Below the pieces are notes generated by a model that saw only the letters and a program-made list of their open reading frames with translations, did no database searches and had not been told where the DNA came from. 41,087 nt of DNA, from contig CALUMB010000014.1 in the NCBI GenBank assembly GCA_944321645.1, positions 1-41,087 on the forward strand. Reading direction: 5' to 3'. A program made the translations under genes and the position numbers. Source of the stretch: an uncultured Prevotella sp. (GTDB lineage: Bacteria > Bacteroidota > Bacteroidia > Bacteroidales > Bacteroidaceae). Below are positions 1 through 8,567 of the stretch, in pieces (the stretch's first letter is position 1; every line of letters begins with the position of its first letter).

Positions 1-245
1 GTGCCATGGGCTACAACATCCCGCCGCTGGTGAACGCCTACATGGGCCTGAGCCCCACGATGAAGCTCTTCGGCACGGCCATCAACGACGAGTTCGGCGA
101 TGTGGAGGAGACGGGCATACTCATTGCCGTCGACGAGATACTCGAAGAGAAGCGGATGCGCCACATAGACTCATACATAAAGGAGCACCCCGAGGCACTG
201 AAGATTACGAGCGGGGCCAACAGCGTGATATACAAGGAGAAATGA
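1..245 (+). CDS. GNAT/hemolysin-family acyltransferase, C-terminal part
   Basis: The reading frame is open from the window edge to a TGA at 243-245, so only the last ~80 residues are present. The text GIL-rich end with NIPPLVNAYMGLSPTMK and FGTAINDEFGDVEETG resembles the end of the Bacteroidetes GNAT/putative-hemolysin family related to OlsB and to the glycine-lipid N-acyltransferase GlsB. Those proteins acylate an amino acid with a 3-hydroxy fatty acid at the inner membrane to make aminolipids. The catalytic core lies outside the window, so the assignment rests on the tail alone. The ATG at position 6 is internal and should not be taken as the start. Confidence 0.6.
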   Translation, partial: AMGYNIPPLVNAYMGLSPTMKLFGTAINDEFGDVEETGILIAVDEILEEKRMRHIDSYIKEHPEALKITSGANSVIYKEK

Positions 246-349
246 CGCCCCACCCCACCCGGCCTGCCGCTGCGCGGCCACTGCGCGGCTTGCCCGCAGC
301 AGCGCAGCGGCCCGTGGCCCGAATGGCTGTTGCGGTGGGACAGGCGGAG

Positions 350-389
350 TCCGGCGGATTTTAACTTTTAATTGTTAAAATCCGCCGGA
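350..389. repeat. Perfect 16-bp inverted repeat beside array 1
   Basis: TCCGGCGGATTTTAAC at 350-365 is followed by the loop TTTTAATT and the exact reverse complement at 374-389. No T-run follows on either strand, so it is not a standard intrinsic terminator. It lies 37 bp before palindrome array 1. Confidence 0.8.
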
Positions 390-426
390 TTGGCCGTTTT
401 TTGCAACTGCCTGGCAACCAGCGCAT

Positions 427-514
427 TGCGAAGCGGGCCGTTTTGGCTTCCAAAACGGCCCGTTTTAGCGTGCGAAACGGCCCGTTTCAGGACGCAAAAC
501 AGGACGTTTTGCAA
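427..514. repeat. Palindrome array 1 (4 x 22 bp)
   Basis: Four contiguous 22-bp units occupy 427-448, 449-470, 471-492 and 493-514. Each is a degenerate odd palindrome close to GCGAAACGGnCCGTTTCGC plus a 3-bp linker. Unit 3, starting GCGAAACGGCCCGTTTC at 472, is nearly perfect. There are no spacers between units. The array lies between two plus-strand genes, about 120 bp upstream of the purT promoter. Confidence 0.85.
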
Positions 515-633
515 CGCGGACACGCCGCAGGCGGAAAGCGGCGGCAAACAGGCCGAAAGTTAGTTGCCATATTTTAACTAACCTCCGGGCCAATTTCCGC
601 CCCCGCACACGTGTTTTTTAGAAAAACAATGCG

Positions 634-641
634 TACCTTTG
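634..641 (+). promoter_or_regulatory. purT promoter (-7 box)
   Basis: TACCTTTG fits the Bacteroidetes -7 consensus TAnnTTTG. A T-rich stretch at 613-619 is at about the right distance for the -33 element. The expected leader to the purT ATG is roughly 90 nt. Confidence 0.55.
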
Positions 642-739
642 CATAAACGGCGGGGGAAGGAAGCGCCATTGGCCAACCGCCCCGCAGGCGCACGGGCAGT
701 GCGCCGCCACACCGCAAACGACAAAAAACATTTAAACAG

Positions 740-1897
740 ATGAAGAAGATACTGCTATTAGGCTCGGGCGAACTGGGCCGCGAATTTGTGATAGCGGCCA
801 AGCGCGCCGGACAGTACGTCGTGGCCTGCGACCGCTATGCCGGCGCACCGGCCATGCAAGTGGCCGACGAGTGCGAGGTGTTCAGCATGCTCGACGGCGA
901 CGCGCTCGACGCCGCCGTGGCCAAGCACAAGCCCGACATAATCGTGCCGGAAATCGAGGCCATACGCACCGAGCGCCTGTTCGACTACGAGGAGCGGGGC
1001 ATACAGGTGGTGCCGAGCGCAAGGGCGGTGAACTACACCATGAACCGCCGCGCCATACGCGACCTGGCGGCCAAGGAGCTGGGCCTGCGCACCGCCCGCT
1101 ACCACTACGCCAAGACCTTCGGCGAGATGAAGGCCGCCGCCGAAGACATTGGCTACCCCTGCGTGGTGAAGCCGCTCATGTCGTCGTCGGGCCACGGCCA
1201 GAGCTACGTACACAACGCCGCCGAGCTTGAGGCGGCCTTCGGCGAGGCCATGCAGGGCAGCCGGGGCGACGTGAAGGAGGTGATAGTGGAGGAGTTCATC
1301 GACTTCGACAGCGAGTTCACCCTGCTCACCGTCACCCAGAAAGACGGCCCGACGCTCTTCTGCCCGCCCGTGGGCCACGTGCAGAAGGGCGGCGACTACC
1401 GCGAGAGCTGGCAACCTTACACTATCCCGGCCAAGGCGCTGGCCGACGCGCAGCACATTGCCGCCACCGTCACCGCCGCGCTCACCGGCGCGGGTCTATG
1501 GGGCGTGGAGTTCTTCCTCACCAAGCAGGGCGAGGTGATATTCTCCGAACTCTCGCCCCGCCCCCACGACACGGGCATGGTGACGCTCGGCCACACCACC
1601 AACCTGAGCGAGTTTGAGCTGCACCTGCGCGCCGTGATGGGCCTGCCCATAGCCGGCATCCACCTCGAGCACGCCGGGGCAAGCGCAGTGGTGCTGGCCA
1701 AGGGAGAGGGCGCCGCGCCCGACTACAACCTGGCCGATGCCCTCAGCGAAGACTACACCCGCGTGCGCATCTTCGGCAAGCCGGAGCAGCACCCCGGCCG
1801 GCGCATGGGCGTGGTGCTGTGCTACGGCCCCGCCGACGCCGACACCACGGCACTGCGCGACAAGGCCAAGCGGCTCGCCGCGACCGTAATCAGGTGA
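740..1897 (+). CDS. purT: Formate-dependent phosphoribosylglycinamide formyltransferase PurT
   Basis: Folate-independent GAR transformylase of purine synthesis; it uses formate and ATP to formylate GAR in the cytoplasm. The 385-residue ATP-grasp protein is close to the usual ~390. The N-terminal nucleotide-binding stretch reads [19 protein letters not shown], followed by VPEIEAI. The ATP-grasp part carries [17 protein letters not shown], then [14 protein letters not shown], and the metal/ATP site [29 protein letters not shown]. The start is the ATG 90-100 bp after a -7 box. A 72-bp gap containing degenerate CAATTAGCC copies precedes the next gene, so read-through into the sugar cluster is possible. 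The family call is secure. Confidence 0.95.
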   Translation: MKKILLLGSGELGREFVIAAKRAGQYVVACDRYAGAPAMQVADECEVFSMLDGDALDAAVAKHKPDIIVPEIEAIRTERLFDYEERGIQVVPSARAVNYTMNRRAIRDLAAKELGLRTARYHYAKTFGEMKAAAEDIGYPCVVKPLMSSSGHGQSYVHNAAELEAAFGEAMQGSRGDVKEVIVEEFIDFDSEFTLLTVTQKDGPTLFCPPVGHVQKGGDYRESWQPYTIPAKALADAQHIAATVTAALTGAGLWGVEFFLTKQGEVIFSELSPRPHDTGMVTLGHTTNLSEFELHLRAVMGLPIAGIHLEHAGASAVVLAKGEGAAPDYNLADALSEDYTRVRIFGKPEQHPGRRMGVVLCYGPADADTTALRDKAKRLAATVIR

Positions 1898-1969
1898 GGC
1901 GGTCAACCAATTAGCCTAATTAGACGAATTGGGCCAATAAGGCCAATTAGCCAAAAAGCCAAAAGCAAA

Positions 1970-2380
1970 ATGAACACCCAAGAAGCAAGAATAATCGACC
2001 TGCCAAAGATAGCCGACCCAAGGGGCAACCTCACCGTGGCCGAAGGCATGAAGGACGTGCCGTTCGGCGTGGCGAGGGTCTACTGGGTCTACGACGTGCC
2101 GGGCGGCGAAAGCCGCGGCGGCCACGCCCACAAGCACTGCCGCGAGTTCATCGTGGCGGTGAGCGGCAGCTTCACCGTCACGCTCGACGACGGCAAGGAG
2201 CGCACCACCGTGCTGCTCAACCACCCCTACCAGGGGCTGCTCGTAGAGACAGGGGTGTGGCGCACGCTCGAAGACCACTCCTCGGGGGCAGTGTGCCTCG
2301 TGCTGGCCTCCGACCCCTTCTGCGAGGAAGACTACATACGCGACTACGGCGAGTTCCTGAAATACGTTGCCGGCAGATGA
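1970..2380 (+). CDS. fdtA: FdtA/WxcM-type dTDP-4-keto-6-deoxyhexose 3,4-ketoisomerase
   Basis: A small cupin of 136 residues that should move the keto group of dTDP-4-keto-6-deoxyglucose from C4 to C3, the step before 3-amination. The diagnostic stretch is SRGGHAHKHCREFI, whose two histidines correspond to the catalytic pair in FdtA/QdtA enzymes. It is followed by LNHPYQGLL and VCLVLASDPFCEEDYIRDY. The stop codon overlaps the next start (ATGA at 2377-2380), so the downstream gene is translationally coupled. FdtB lies two genes on. RfbB, which makes the substrate, is encoded about 10 kb away on the other strand. Which epimer is produced (FdtA or QdtA type) cannot be told from sequence alone. 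Confidence 0.88.
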   Translation: MNTQEARIIDLPKIADPRGNLTVAEGMKDVPFGVARVYWVYDVPGGESRGGHAHKHCREFIVAVSGSFTVTLDDGKERTTVLLNHPYQGLLVETGVWRTLEDHSSGAVCLVLASDPFCEEDYIRDYGEFLKYVAGR

Positions 2381-3315
2381 TCGAAGTGAGACAATACACG
2401 CCTGCCGACGCAGCCGCGTGGAACGGCTTCGTGGCGCGGTCGAAGAACGGCACGTTCCTATTCGACCGCCGCTACATGGACTACCACGCCGACCGCTTCG
2501 CCGACTCGTCGCTCATGTTCACCCGGGGCGGCAAGCTGCTCGCCCTGCTCCCGGCCAACCGCGAGGGCGACCTGCTCTGCTCGCACGGCGGACTGACCTA
2601 CGGCGGGCTGATAACAGGCACCGACGCCACGGCAAGCGCGGTGGTGGAGGCGTTCGGGGCCATGAACGCCTACCTGCGGCAATGCGGCGTAAGGCGCGTT
2701 AGGTACAAGGCCGTGCCGTGGATTTACCACCGCGTGCCGGCCGAAGAAGACCTCTACGCGCTGTTCCGAGTGTGCGGCGCAAGGCTCGTGGCCCGCGACA
2801 TCGCCTCGGCCATCTTCATGCCCCACCGCCTAAAGTGGCACCGCGACCGCCGCTACGGCATAAACCGCTGCCGGAACAACGGGGTTGAGGTGGGGCAGAG
2901 CGACGACTTCGCCGCATTCTGGCCGGTGCTGGAAGGCAACCTCATGCACACCTACGGGGCGCACCCCGTACACTCGCTCGCCGAGATAGAGCTGCTGAAG
3001 TCGCGCTTCCCAACCAACATCGTGCTGTACGTGGCACGCAAGGAGGGCCGCGTGCTCGGCGGGACGGTGCTCTACCTAACGCCGCAGGTGGCCCACGCGC
3101 AATACATCTCCGCCTCACCCGAAGGCAAGGCCATGCGCGTCGTCGATGCCATCTACGACCGCATACTCAACTACGACTTCGCCGACTATCCCTACTTCGA
3201 CTTCGGCAAGTCCACCGAAGAGGGCGGACGGGTGCTCAACGAGTCGCTCATCTACCAGAAGGAGGGCTTCGGCGGGCGCGGCGTGTGCTACGACTGGTAC
3301 GAATGGGAAACATAA
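2377..3315 (+). CDS. FemAB/GNAT-like acyl transferase of the dTDP-sugar cluster
   Basis: 312 residues starting at the ATG that overlaps the fdtA stop. The N-terminal half (WNGFVARSKNGTFLFDRRYMDYH, then LLALLPANREGD and HGGLTYGGL) and the C-terminal half (LYVARKEGRVLGGTVLYL, AHAQYISAS, FDFGKSTEEGG) match the double-GNAT fold of FemAB-like and CelD-like acyltransferases. By position between the ketoisomerase and the aminotransferase it probably N-acylates the 3-amino sugar, a role filled in other bacteria by the unrelated left-handed-helix enzyme FdtC. The acyl donor is unknown. Expression is coupled to fdtA; a 198-bp foldback-containing gap then precedes fdtB. Confidence 0.7.
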   Translation: MIEVRQYTPADAAAWNGFVARSKNGTFLFDRRYMDYHADRFADSSLMFTRGGKLLALLPANREGDLLCSHGGLTYGGLITGTDATASAVVEAFGAMNAYLRQCGVRRVRYKAVPWIYHRVPAEEDLYALFRVCGARLVARDIASAIFMPHRLKWHRDRRYGINRCRNNGVEVGQSDDFAAFWPVLEGNLMHTYGAHPVHSLAEIELLKSRFPTNIVLYVARKEGRVLGGTVLYLTPQVAHAQYISASPEGKAMRVVDAIYDRILNYDFADYPYFDFGKSTEEGGRVLNESLIYQKEGFGGRGVCYDWYEWET

Positions 3316-3317
3316 TT

Positions 3318-3485
3318 AGGAGTTCAGGAGTTGCAGGAGGAACTTCAGGAAACAGGAGTTCAGAAGAAGCTTCAGGATACAGGAGTCTGGAGTTCGGGAG
3401 TTCAGACAAATGCTTTGCAAAGAGAAGTGGGCTGGCATCCAGGTAATGCCTGTAACTCCTGGACTCCTGAAACTCCTGAACTCCT
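3318..3485. repeat. Foldback element of GGAGTTCA repeats, copy A
   Basis: AGGAGTTCAGGAGTT at 3318-3332 is perfectly complementary to 3471-3485. Both arms continue as degenerate repeats of GGAGTTCA or its complement. The interior contains GACAAATGCTTTGCAA at 3405-3420, which resembles the interior of a second foldback at 23716-23869. It lies between two co-directional genes of the sugar cluster. Confidence 0.75.
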
Positions 3486-3513
3486 CAAATAATCTCCTGA
3501 AAAAAGACCGACA

Positions 3514-4620
3514 ATGATTAAATACCTTGACCTAAAGAAAGTGAACGATGCCCACTCCGCCGAGATAAAGGCAGCGGTAGGGCGCGTGATAGACAGCGGG
3601 TGGTACTTGCAGGGTGAAGCCACGGCGCAGTTTGAGAGCGACTACGCGGCCTACATCGGCACGCGCCACTGCGTGGGCTGCGGCAACGGACTCGACGCGC
3701 TCACCCTCATACTCCGCGCATACATCGAGATGGGCGCGATGAAACCGGGCGACGAGGTGATAGTTCCGGCCAACACTTACATCGCAACCATACTCGCCAT
3801 AACCGAAAACGGCCTCCGCCCCGTGCTCGTGGAGCCAAGCCTCGACACTCTGCAGATAGACGACAGCCTCATCGAACGCGCCATCACGCCGCGCACACGC
3901 GCCGCGATGATAGTACACCTCTACGGGCGCTGCGCCTACACCCAACGCATTGGCGACACCTGCCGCCGCCACGGGCTGAAGCTGATAGAAGACAACGCGC
4001 AGGCGCACGGCTGCACCTACGGCTCACGGCGCACCGGCTCGCTGGGCGACGCCGCCGCCCACAGCTTCTACCCGGGCAAAAACCTCGGCGCGCTGGGCGA
4101 CGCCGGAGCCGTGACAACAGACGACGACGCACTGGCAGATGCCGTCCGCGCAATAGCCAACTACGGCTCGGAGCGCAAATATGTGTTCAGCTACAAAGGG
4201 CGCAACAGCCGCATAGACGAACTGCAGGCCGCCATACTGAGCGTGAAGCTGCGCCACCTCGACGAGGAGAACCGCCGCCGCCGCGACGTAGCCCGCGCCT
4301 ACATAGAGCGCGTCGGCAACCCCCTGATGACCCTGCCCTCGGCAGACTATTGGCGGCAGAGCGTGTTCCACATCTTCCCCGTGCTCTGCCGGCAGCGCGA
4401 CGAGCTGCAGGGCCACCTCACGGCCTGCGGCATCCAGACCATGATACACTACCCCATCCCGCCCCACAGGCAGCGTTGCTACGCCGAGTGGGCCGCGCTC
4501 TCGCTGCCCATTACGGAGAAGATACACGCCGAGGAACTCAGCATACCGTGCAACCAAGTGCTTGGCGAAAGCGAGGTGGAGCACATAATAGACGCGCTCA
4601 ACAAGTTCAAGCCGGCCTAA
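3514..4620 (+). CDS. fdtB: FdtB-like PLP-dependent dTDP-3-oxo-6-deoxyhexose aminotransferase
   Basis: A DegT/DnrJ/EryC1/StrS family sugar aminotransferase of 368 residues. It should transfer an amino group from glutamate to C3 of the dTDP-3-keto sugar made by FdtA. The PLP-binding lysine is expected at K189 in [15 protein letters not shown], with the phosphate-cup region [10 protein letters not shown] near residue 54 and EDNAQAHG near 159 for ring stacking. [16 protein letters not shown] is the family's dimer-interface signature. It follows the FemAB-like gene by 198 bp and ends before a hairpin at 4669-4703. Which sugar is made cannot be read directly. Confidence 0.88.
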   Translation: MIKYLDLKKVNDAHSAEIKAAVGRVIDSGWYLQGEATAQFESDYAAYIGTRHCVGCGNGLDALTLILRAYIEMGAMKPGDEVIVPANTYIATILAITENGLRPVLVEPSLDTLQIDDSLIERAITPRTRAAMIVHLYGRCAYTQRIGDTCRRHGLKLIEDNAQAHGCTYGSRRTGSLGDAAAHSFYPGKNLGALGDAGAVTTDDDALADAVRAIANYGSERKYVFSYKGRNSRIDELQAAILSVKLRHLDEENRRRRDVARAYIERVGNPLMTLPSADYWRQSVFHIFPVLCRQRDELQGHLTACGIQTMIHYPIPPHRQRCYAEWAALSLPITEKIHAEELSIPCNQVLGESEVEHIIDALNKFKPA

Positions 4621-4668
4621 GGCCAATCGCCGCCTGCTAAACTTAAGGCTTGAATAAAGACAAAAATG

Positions 4669-4703
4669 AATCGGGGAGACGGCCCAAGGCCACCTCCCCG
4701 ATT
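4669..4703. terminator. Bidirectional terminator hairpin
   Basis: AATCGGGGAG (4669-4678) pairs with CTCCCCGATT (4694-4703) around a 15-base loop. It lies between the converging fdtB and the calycin/PCMD gene, with A-rich sequence to its left that serves the minus strand as a T-run. Confidence 0.7.
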
Positions 4704-4730
4704 TCGGTTGATTACGCTATTGCTTTCAGA

Positions 4731-6353
4731 TTATTTCACAACAGTCTTCACTACCCTGCCGTCGGTGTACTTCACAACATACACCTGACCCTTAGCCGGA
4801 GCTTCCACGCGCTGGCCGTTGAGGTTGTAGACAGCCTCAACCTCGCCGCTGCCGGCTTCGATTCCGCTGATGCAGTCGATGACGCCGGATGTCTTTGTCT
4901 CGACAACGTATGTGGAAACAGCCTTCAGGTCGGCCGAGCAAACGGTGATGGTGGCCACGCTCCCGCCGTCTTCATTGTCGAGGTGGGCAACGTCGCAGAA
5001 CACCTTCGCGCCATTGGCGTTGGTGGAAACCACGATGTCCTCGGCGGTGATGTCTGCCGTAGGCTCGTCAAGCTCAACCACATATTCAGTCGTTTCCGGG
5101 TCGAAGTCGGCCACTTCCTTGCCCTTCACGGTGATGCCAGTCACCGTGGAGTTGTAAACCAACTCGAAATCGTCAACATAGAGCGAGTCCTTCGTGCTGC
5201 CGCCACCCGGCGTAGCATTGGTGGAGATGGTCACGAGAATGGCCTTTGCCTCGGCGCCGTTGGCTGCGTAGGTCTCATAGTCGAACGGTATCGACAGGCG
5301 CTGCCATTCAAAGCCGTTTGTGGCTATGCGCGTGTCGGAGGCTTTTGCCACCACATTATTATAAGTGCTGTCAGGGTTTTCAGGGTCTTGGTAATACGTT
5401 CCGTCGGTCACCACCGCGCTAAGCGTGGCATAAGGGTTCTCCTCGTCCACCGTGCCTTGCTTGAACTTCACCCACACGGCCACGCTGTCGGGGCGGGCGT
5501 TGAGCAGGGCGTGGAACGGGTCGCCGTTCTCGTCGAACGTAGAATCGTTGGCCAGGTCGAGGCAGGCGTTGTTGGCCGGGTCGGCGGCATTGGCGGAACC
5601 TGCCTGCAACCTGCCCGTGGTGAGCGTGCCGTTGGCGGCAATGGGAAGCTCAACAATACCCAACTTGACGCCACTCGAAGTGATGAGCACACTCTTGCTG
5701 CCAGTGGATCCCGGACGCGTCTCCTCGCTAATGAAAGTGTGGGGCAGGCCGTTGACGAAGCTGGCCATAGAGCCAGTGCAGCTCATGAACGAGTGCCAGT
5801 TGTTGGGTTCGTCGCTCGAAGCCGTCACCACGGAGTCGGCATCGTACACGCTTGCCGTGTGGAAAGCCTCGAAGCCGGAGTTCTTTATCTGGAAATTATC
5901 ACCAAACGTAACCGTAATGGCTTGTCCAAGGGATGTTTCCGTCATGTCGATGGCGATGCTGAAATACAGTTGCCCACCACGGATTTCGCCTTTCATGTCA
6001 ATTGGCACGTCTCCAAGCGTCGGTCCCATCCAGAAAGGTATTCCCGGCGTTGTGCCTGCTGCAATTTGTATCGTGTCCTTAACCAAAAGCAATGTAGAGC
6101 CATTGCCTTGAATGCCGGGCACACCGTCAAGCACGATGTTACCCACACCGATTGGTGCTCCGCCCATAACGAGAACCAGATTGCTAAGCTCCATGCCATA
6201 AGACTGGTCATCATTCTCGACAATAGTAACTGTCGTCTCCTGCTCCGGAAGTGCCGCGCCGTTCACACTCACGTTCAGCGCACCTGTATAATCGGTGGCC
6301 GAAGCCGTAAACGTGGCTAAAGCCAAAGCCACAAAAGTAAAAATTTTCTTCAT
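4731..6353 (-). CDS. Secreted calycin-like/PCMD protein with C-terminal secretion-type tail
   Basis: 540 residues from the ATG at 6353; the two residues upstream in frame are discarded because MKKIFTFVALALATFTASA is a clear signal peptide. Residues ~20-150 look like the Bacteroidetes calycin-like beta-barrel domain (YTGALNVSVNG, TVTIVENDD). Residues ~155-400 match the putative carbohydrate metabolism domain PCMD, with KNSGFEAFH near its start and SLYVDDFELVY at its end. The last ~35 residues (VYNLNGQRVEAPAKGQVYVV) are the short Bacteroidetes C-terminal tail. It is the last gene of an operon with a beta-barrel and a PCMD lipoprotein, suggesting a surface complex. The ligand is unknown. Confidence 0.78.
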   Translation of the reverse strand: MKKIFTFVALALATFTASATDYTGALNVSVNGAALPEQETTVTIVENDDQSYGMELSNLVLVMGGAPIGVGNIVLDGVPGIQGNGSTLLLVKDTIQIAAGTTPGIPFWMGPTLGDVPIDMKGEIRGGQLYFSIAIDMTETSLGQAITVTFGDNFQIKNSGFEAFHTASVYDADSVVTASSDEPNNWHSFMSCTGSMASFVNGLPHTFISEETRPGSTGSKSVLITSSGVKLGIVELPIAANGTLTTGRLQAGSANAADPANNACLDLANDSTFDENGDPFHALLNARPDSVAVWVKFKQGTVDEENPYATLSAVVTDGTYYQDPENPDSTYNNVVAKASDTRIATNGFEWQRLSIPFDYETYAANGAEAKAILVTISTNATPGGGSTKDSLYVDDFELVYNSTVTGITVKGKEVADFDPETTEYVVELDEPTADITAEDIVVSTNANGAKVFCDVAHLDNEDGGSVATITVCSADLKAVSTYVVETKTSGVIDCISGIEAGSGEVEAVYNLNGQRVEAPAKGQVYVVKYTDGRVVKTVVK

Positions 6354-6383
6354 GTCCAACTTTAAATTATTACAATATAAATT

Positions 6384-7142
6384 CTATTTAAGCCTATAAG
6401 AGATGCCCAATGTGCCATAAACAGGGTATAGCTTCTGTTCGATCGTGTTGAAATCTTTCTTAAAAATGTTTGTCAAGCCCCACGAAACATCAGCATAAAT
6501 GCCCCAACGGCGGTAGAAATTCCAATCTATTCCGACATCGACTCCAAACTGGAAATGCCGCATATCATCGGAAAAGTCGTATGTCGCACCTGTCTCCTTG
6601 GTGTCACCCATGACTATCTTTGTGCCAGTTGGAGTGTTTTCGCGCAAATATCCACTGTAGACATATCCATCGAAAGTTTGCGACTGCACATAAGACACAA
6701 ACGGGCCGAGGCGAAGAAGCAAATTCTCGTTGACGTTGAATGTGGCCCTAACAGGCAGGGTGAAAAGCCACCCTTCAGTATTTATTACGTTGTTGCCCGT
6801 ATAATACCCGGCCAAGCGTTTCCCTTCCTGCACCATCTCCATGTGATAGTTCTTCACGGTGGCATCCACTTCCATGCCCTTGTTTTCTATTTTCAAGCCC
6901 AACATTATGCCCCAACGGTCGTTAAATTTCTTTTGAGCGTCTATGGCGAGCGACAAGTTAGACTTTGGTTTATATGAATTCATGCTGCGGATGGTGGCAG
7001 GAATGCCCATCGGAGCCGTGCCACCAATGCTATATCCAAGCCGCACGGTATAGTTAACATCGTCGGGGATACCGAAGCTGAAAGCCTTGACCGATAAAGT
7101 AGCGGCCAATAATGCAACCGAGGTTATAATCTTTCTTTTCAT
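6384..7142 (-). CDS. Outer-membrane beta-barrel protein
   Basis: 252 residues with signal peptide MKRKIITSVALLAATLSVKA. The rest alternates in the amphipathic pattern of a small barrel: VNYTVRLGYSIGG at the N-terminus, LLRLGPFVSYVQS, FQFGVDVGIDWNF, WGIYADVSWGLTN and the terminal strand YGTLGISYRLK. It fits the OMP_b-brl/porin families of Bacteroidetes. It begins only 5 bp after the PCMD lipoprotein stop, and the calycin/PCMD gene starts 30 bp downstream, so the three are one transcription unit. A structural or surface-anchoring role is likelier than transport, but this is inference. Confidence 0.8.
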   Translation of the reverse strand: MKRKIITSVALLAATLSVKAFSFGIPDDVNYTVRLGYSIGGTAPMGIPATIRSMNSYKPKSNLSLAIDAQKKFNDRWGIMLGLKIENKGMEVDATVKNYHMEMVQEGKRLAGYYTGNNVINTEGWLFTLPVRATFNVNENLLLRLGPFVSYVQSQTFDGYVYSGYLRENTPTGTKIVMGDTKETGATYDFSDDMRHFQFGVDVGIDWNFYRRWGIYADVSWGLTNIFKKDFNTIEQKLYPVYGTLGISYRLK

Positions 7143-7147
7143 TGTCG

Positions 7148-8305
7148 CTATTGAATGTCAGTACAAATCAGTTCCACTTCATCCACTAAGAGAGTGCTAC
7201 CAATGGCACCCTCGAAGTAAGCCCCATTCACGCTTGACGAGAACACGATAGCCAAACTGTAGCCCCTATTGTCCAACAACGTTTGATCTATTTCTTGGAC
7301 AAATTCAAATTCAGCCTCAAACTCTGTCCATTGGTCTGTTGTCCGTATGTCTGCAACTTGCGCCATGCCAACAATATATGGGCTTGACTTAATGTCGGCG
7401 CCATCCAGAACTATAGCCTTGCCACTTTCGTCATGGTTGCGATAAAAAACAGCATACATATCGGCAACATCTGCCTTGCCTGCCACAAGATTGCCATAAA
7501 AGTCCTGATAATTCTCTCCAGGCTCAAACTTATAATACCCACGCAGCTTGGTCGGCCTGCGATCAAATGGTTCTCCAAAGTTAGTAGCCTTCAGTGCATC
7601 CGTCATGGCCATTGTCGCATCAAACGATCCAATAAACAAATTACCTGCGGCTATGCGCATATCTTTAAGAGCCCCCCATCCGCCTGTACTTAACGTAGTA
7701 AGCTTAACACAGCTGCCTTTATAGCCTTGCCCTTCTAAAGCCACAGACGGGAACTTGTCCGGATTTGTTTGATAGCCCCCATCTTCCACAATTTCTGTAG
7801 CCATCCCAGACAACACATAGCCAGGATTGCCTGTTGACCAACGGAACTGTGTGTCATTCCATTCATAATAAGAGCTGGAATTAATCTGATAGTCCTCGAA
7901 GCCAAATCGCAATGTGTCAACTTCTGTGCGTGTCACTATGTTGAAAGAAACATAATATTCCCTCGACCACTGGCGGTCTTCAGATGTCACCTTGTATGTA
8001 ACCGGCCCGTGGCTGAAGTCTTGCACCGAGCCACTTGCGGGTTCGATAGTGGCGTTAGGCGTTATGATGAACTGCGGAGCCAAAGCGGAAAGGTCAGTTC
8101 CCGACCTCACATCGAATGTTATCAGGTTGTCGGTATAGAGCACCCTTACGAGTGTGTCGGTGAGATTGTAAAACATCTCCTCTGGTGCATCGGCGTGAAT
8201 CCACGCTACCTCTATGTCGCACTCGGCGTTTGCCGGCTCGTCCTTGAAGCAGGACGCCAGGGCGCAACACGATGCCAAGAGCACGAAGACATGGCGAATT
8301 TTCAT
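7148..8305 (-). CDS. PCMD-domain lipoprotein
   Basis: 385 residues from the ATG at 8305. The signal MKIRHVFVLLASCCALASC has a lipobox (LASC), placing the acylated cysteine at residue 19 and the protein at the cell surface or periplasmic face. Residues ~25-120 form an immunoglobulin-like stretch typical of these proteins (LITFDVRSGTDLSALAP, ITPNATIEPASG). Residues ~125-385 match PCMD, starting RFGFEDYQ and ending GSTLLVDEVELI. First gene of the PCMD operon, with a -7 box 35 bp upstream. PCMD is a putative carbohydrate domain by family annotation; no substrate can be assigned. Confidence 0.8.
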   Translation of the reverse strand: MKIRHVFVLLASCCALASCFKDEPANAECDIEVAWIHADAPEEMFYNLTDTLVRVLYTDNLITFDVRSGTDLSALAPQFIITPNATIEPASGSVQDFSHGPVTYKVTSEDRQWSREYYVSFNIVTRTEVDTLRFGFEDYQINSSSYYEWNDTQFRWSTGNPGYVLSGMATEIVEDGGYQTNPDKFPSVALEGQGYKGSCVKLTTLSTGGWGALKDMRIAAGNLFIGSFDATMAMTDALKATNFGEPFDRRPTKLRGYYKFEPGENYQDFYGNLVAGKADVADMYAVFYRNHDESGKAIVLDGADIKSSPYIVGMAQVADIRTTDQWTEFEAEFEFVQEIDQTLLDNRGYSLAIVFSSSVNGAYFEGAIGSTLLVDEVELICTDIQ

Positions 8306-8339
8306 TGAATACAAATTATAAACACAACGTATAGGCTTG

Positions 8340-8347
8340 CAAAGTTA
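8340..8347 (-). promoter_or_regulatory. PCMD operon promoter (-7 box)
   Basis: Minus-strand TAACTTTG matches TAnnTTTG and lies 35 bp upstream of the lipoprotein ATG. A second minus-strand TAACTTTG at 8382-8389 could be an alternative start site. Confidence 0.6.
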
Positions 8348-8523
8348 CAACAAAAATAACTGTCGGCTAAAAGTTTTCACGCAAAGTTAAAGAAGAAAAC
8401 GCTATTTTAACATTGCAAGTCGGTGTGTTTCGTGAATTTAACAAATGGTAACGGGTTCAGACTTCGCCACCAGAAGCGGAAACACACGCGCCAAGGTCGG
8501 CACGAAAGCGCGTTGCGCGGGTC

Positions 8524-8557
8524 GGCCCGCTGCGCCAAACGGATGCCGCAGCGGGCC
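8524..8557. terminator. GC-rich hairpin after lutC
   Basis: GGCCCGCTGCG (8524-8534) pairs with CGCAGCGGGCC (8547-8557) around 12 bases. It is just past the lutC stop but lacks a T-run on the minus strand, so it may stabilise the 3' end rather than terminate alone. Confidence 0.5.
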
Positions 8558-8567
8558 GGCCGCAACG

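Larger units (their letters stand above)
246..739. other. Gene-free region with hairpins, palindrome array 1 and the purT promoter
   Basis: No credible gene lies here. A GC-rich hairpin at 266-311 (GCCGCTGCGC pairing with GCGCAGCGGC) follows the acyltransferase. A perfect 16-bp inverted repeat with an 8-base loop sits at 350-389 (TCCGGCGGATTTTAAC and its complement). A four-unit 22-bp palindrome array is at 427-514, and a Bacteroidetes promoter is near 634. The short frames crossing the array come from the repeat and have no family resemblance. Confidence 0.7.

Noticed and set aside
372-563. Small frames across the palindrome arrays (also near 11528-11838, 18722-18989, 32412-32600, 40687-41043)
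   Set aside because: They translate the 22-bp repeat, which shifts frame every unit, giving repeated CETGRF-like text without conserved structure.
1898-1969. Degenerate CAATTAGCC repeats between purT and fdtA
   Set aside because: Too short and irregular to call a repeat element; probably low-complexity spacer.
4650-6320. 556-codon plus-strand frame opposite the calycin/PCMD gene
   Set aside because: The minus strand has a signal peptide, recognisable domains and a C-terminal tail, and the plus-strand product has none.
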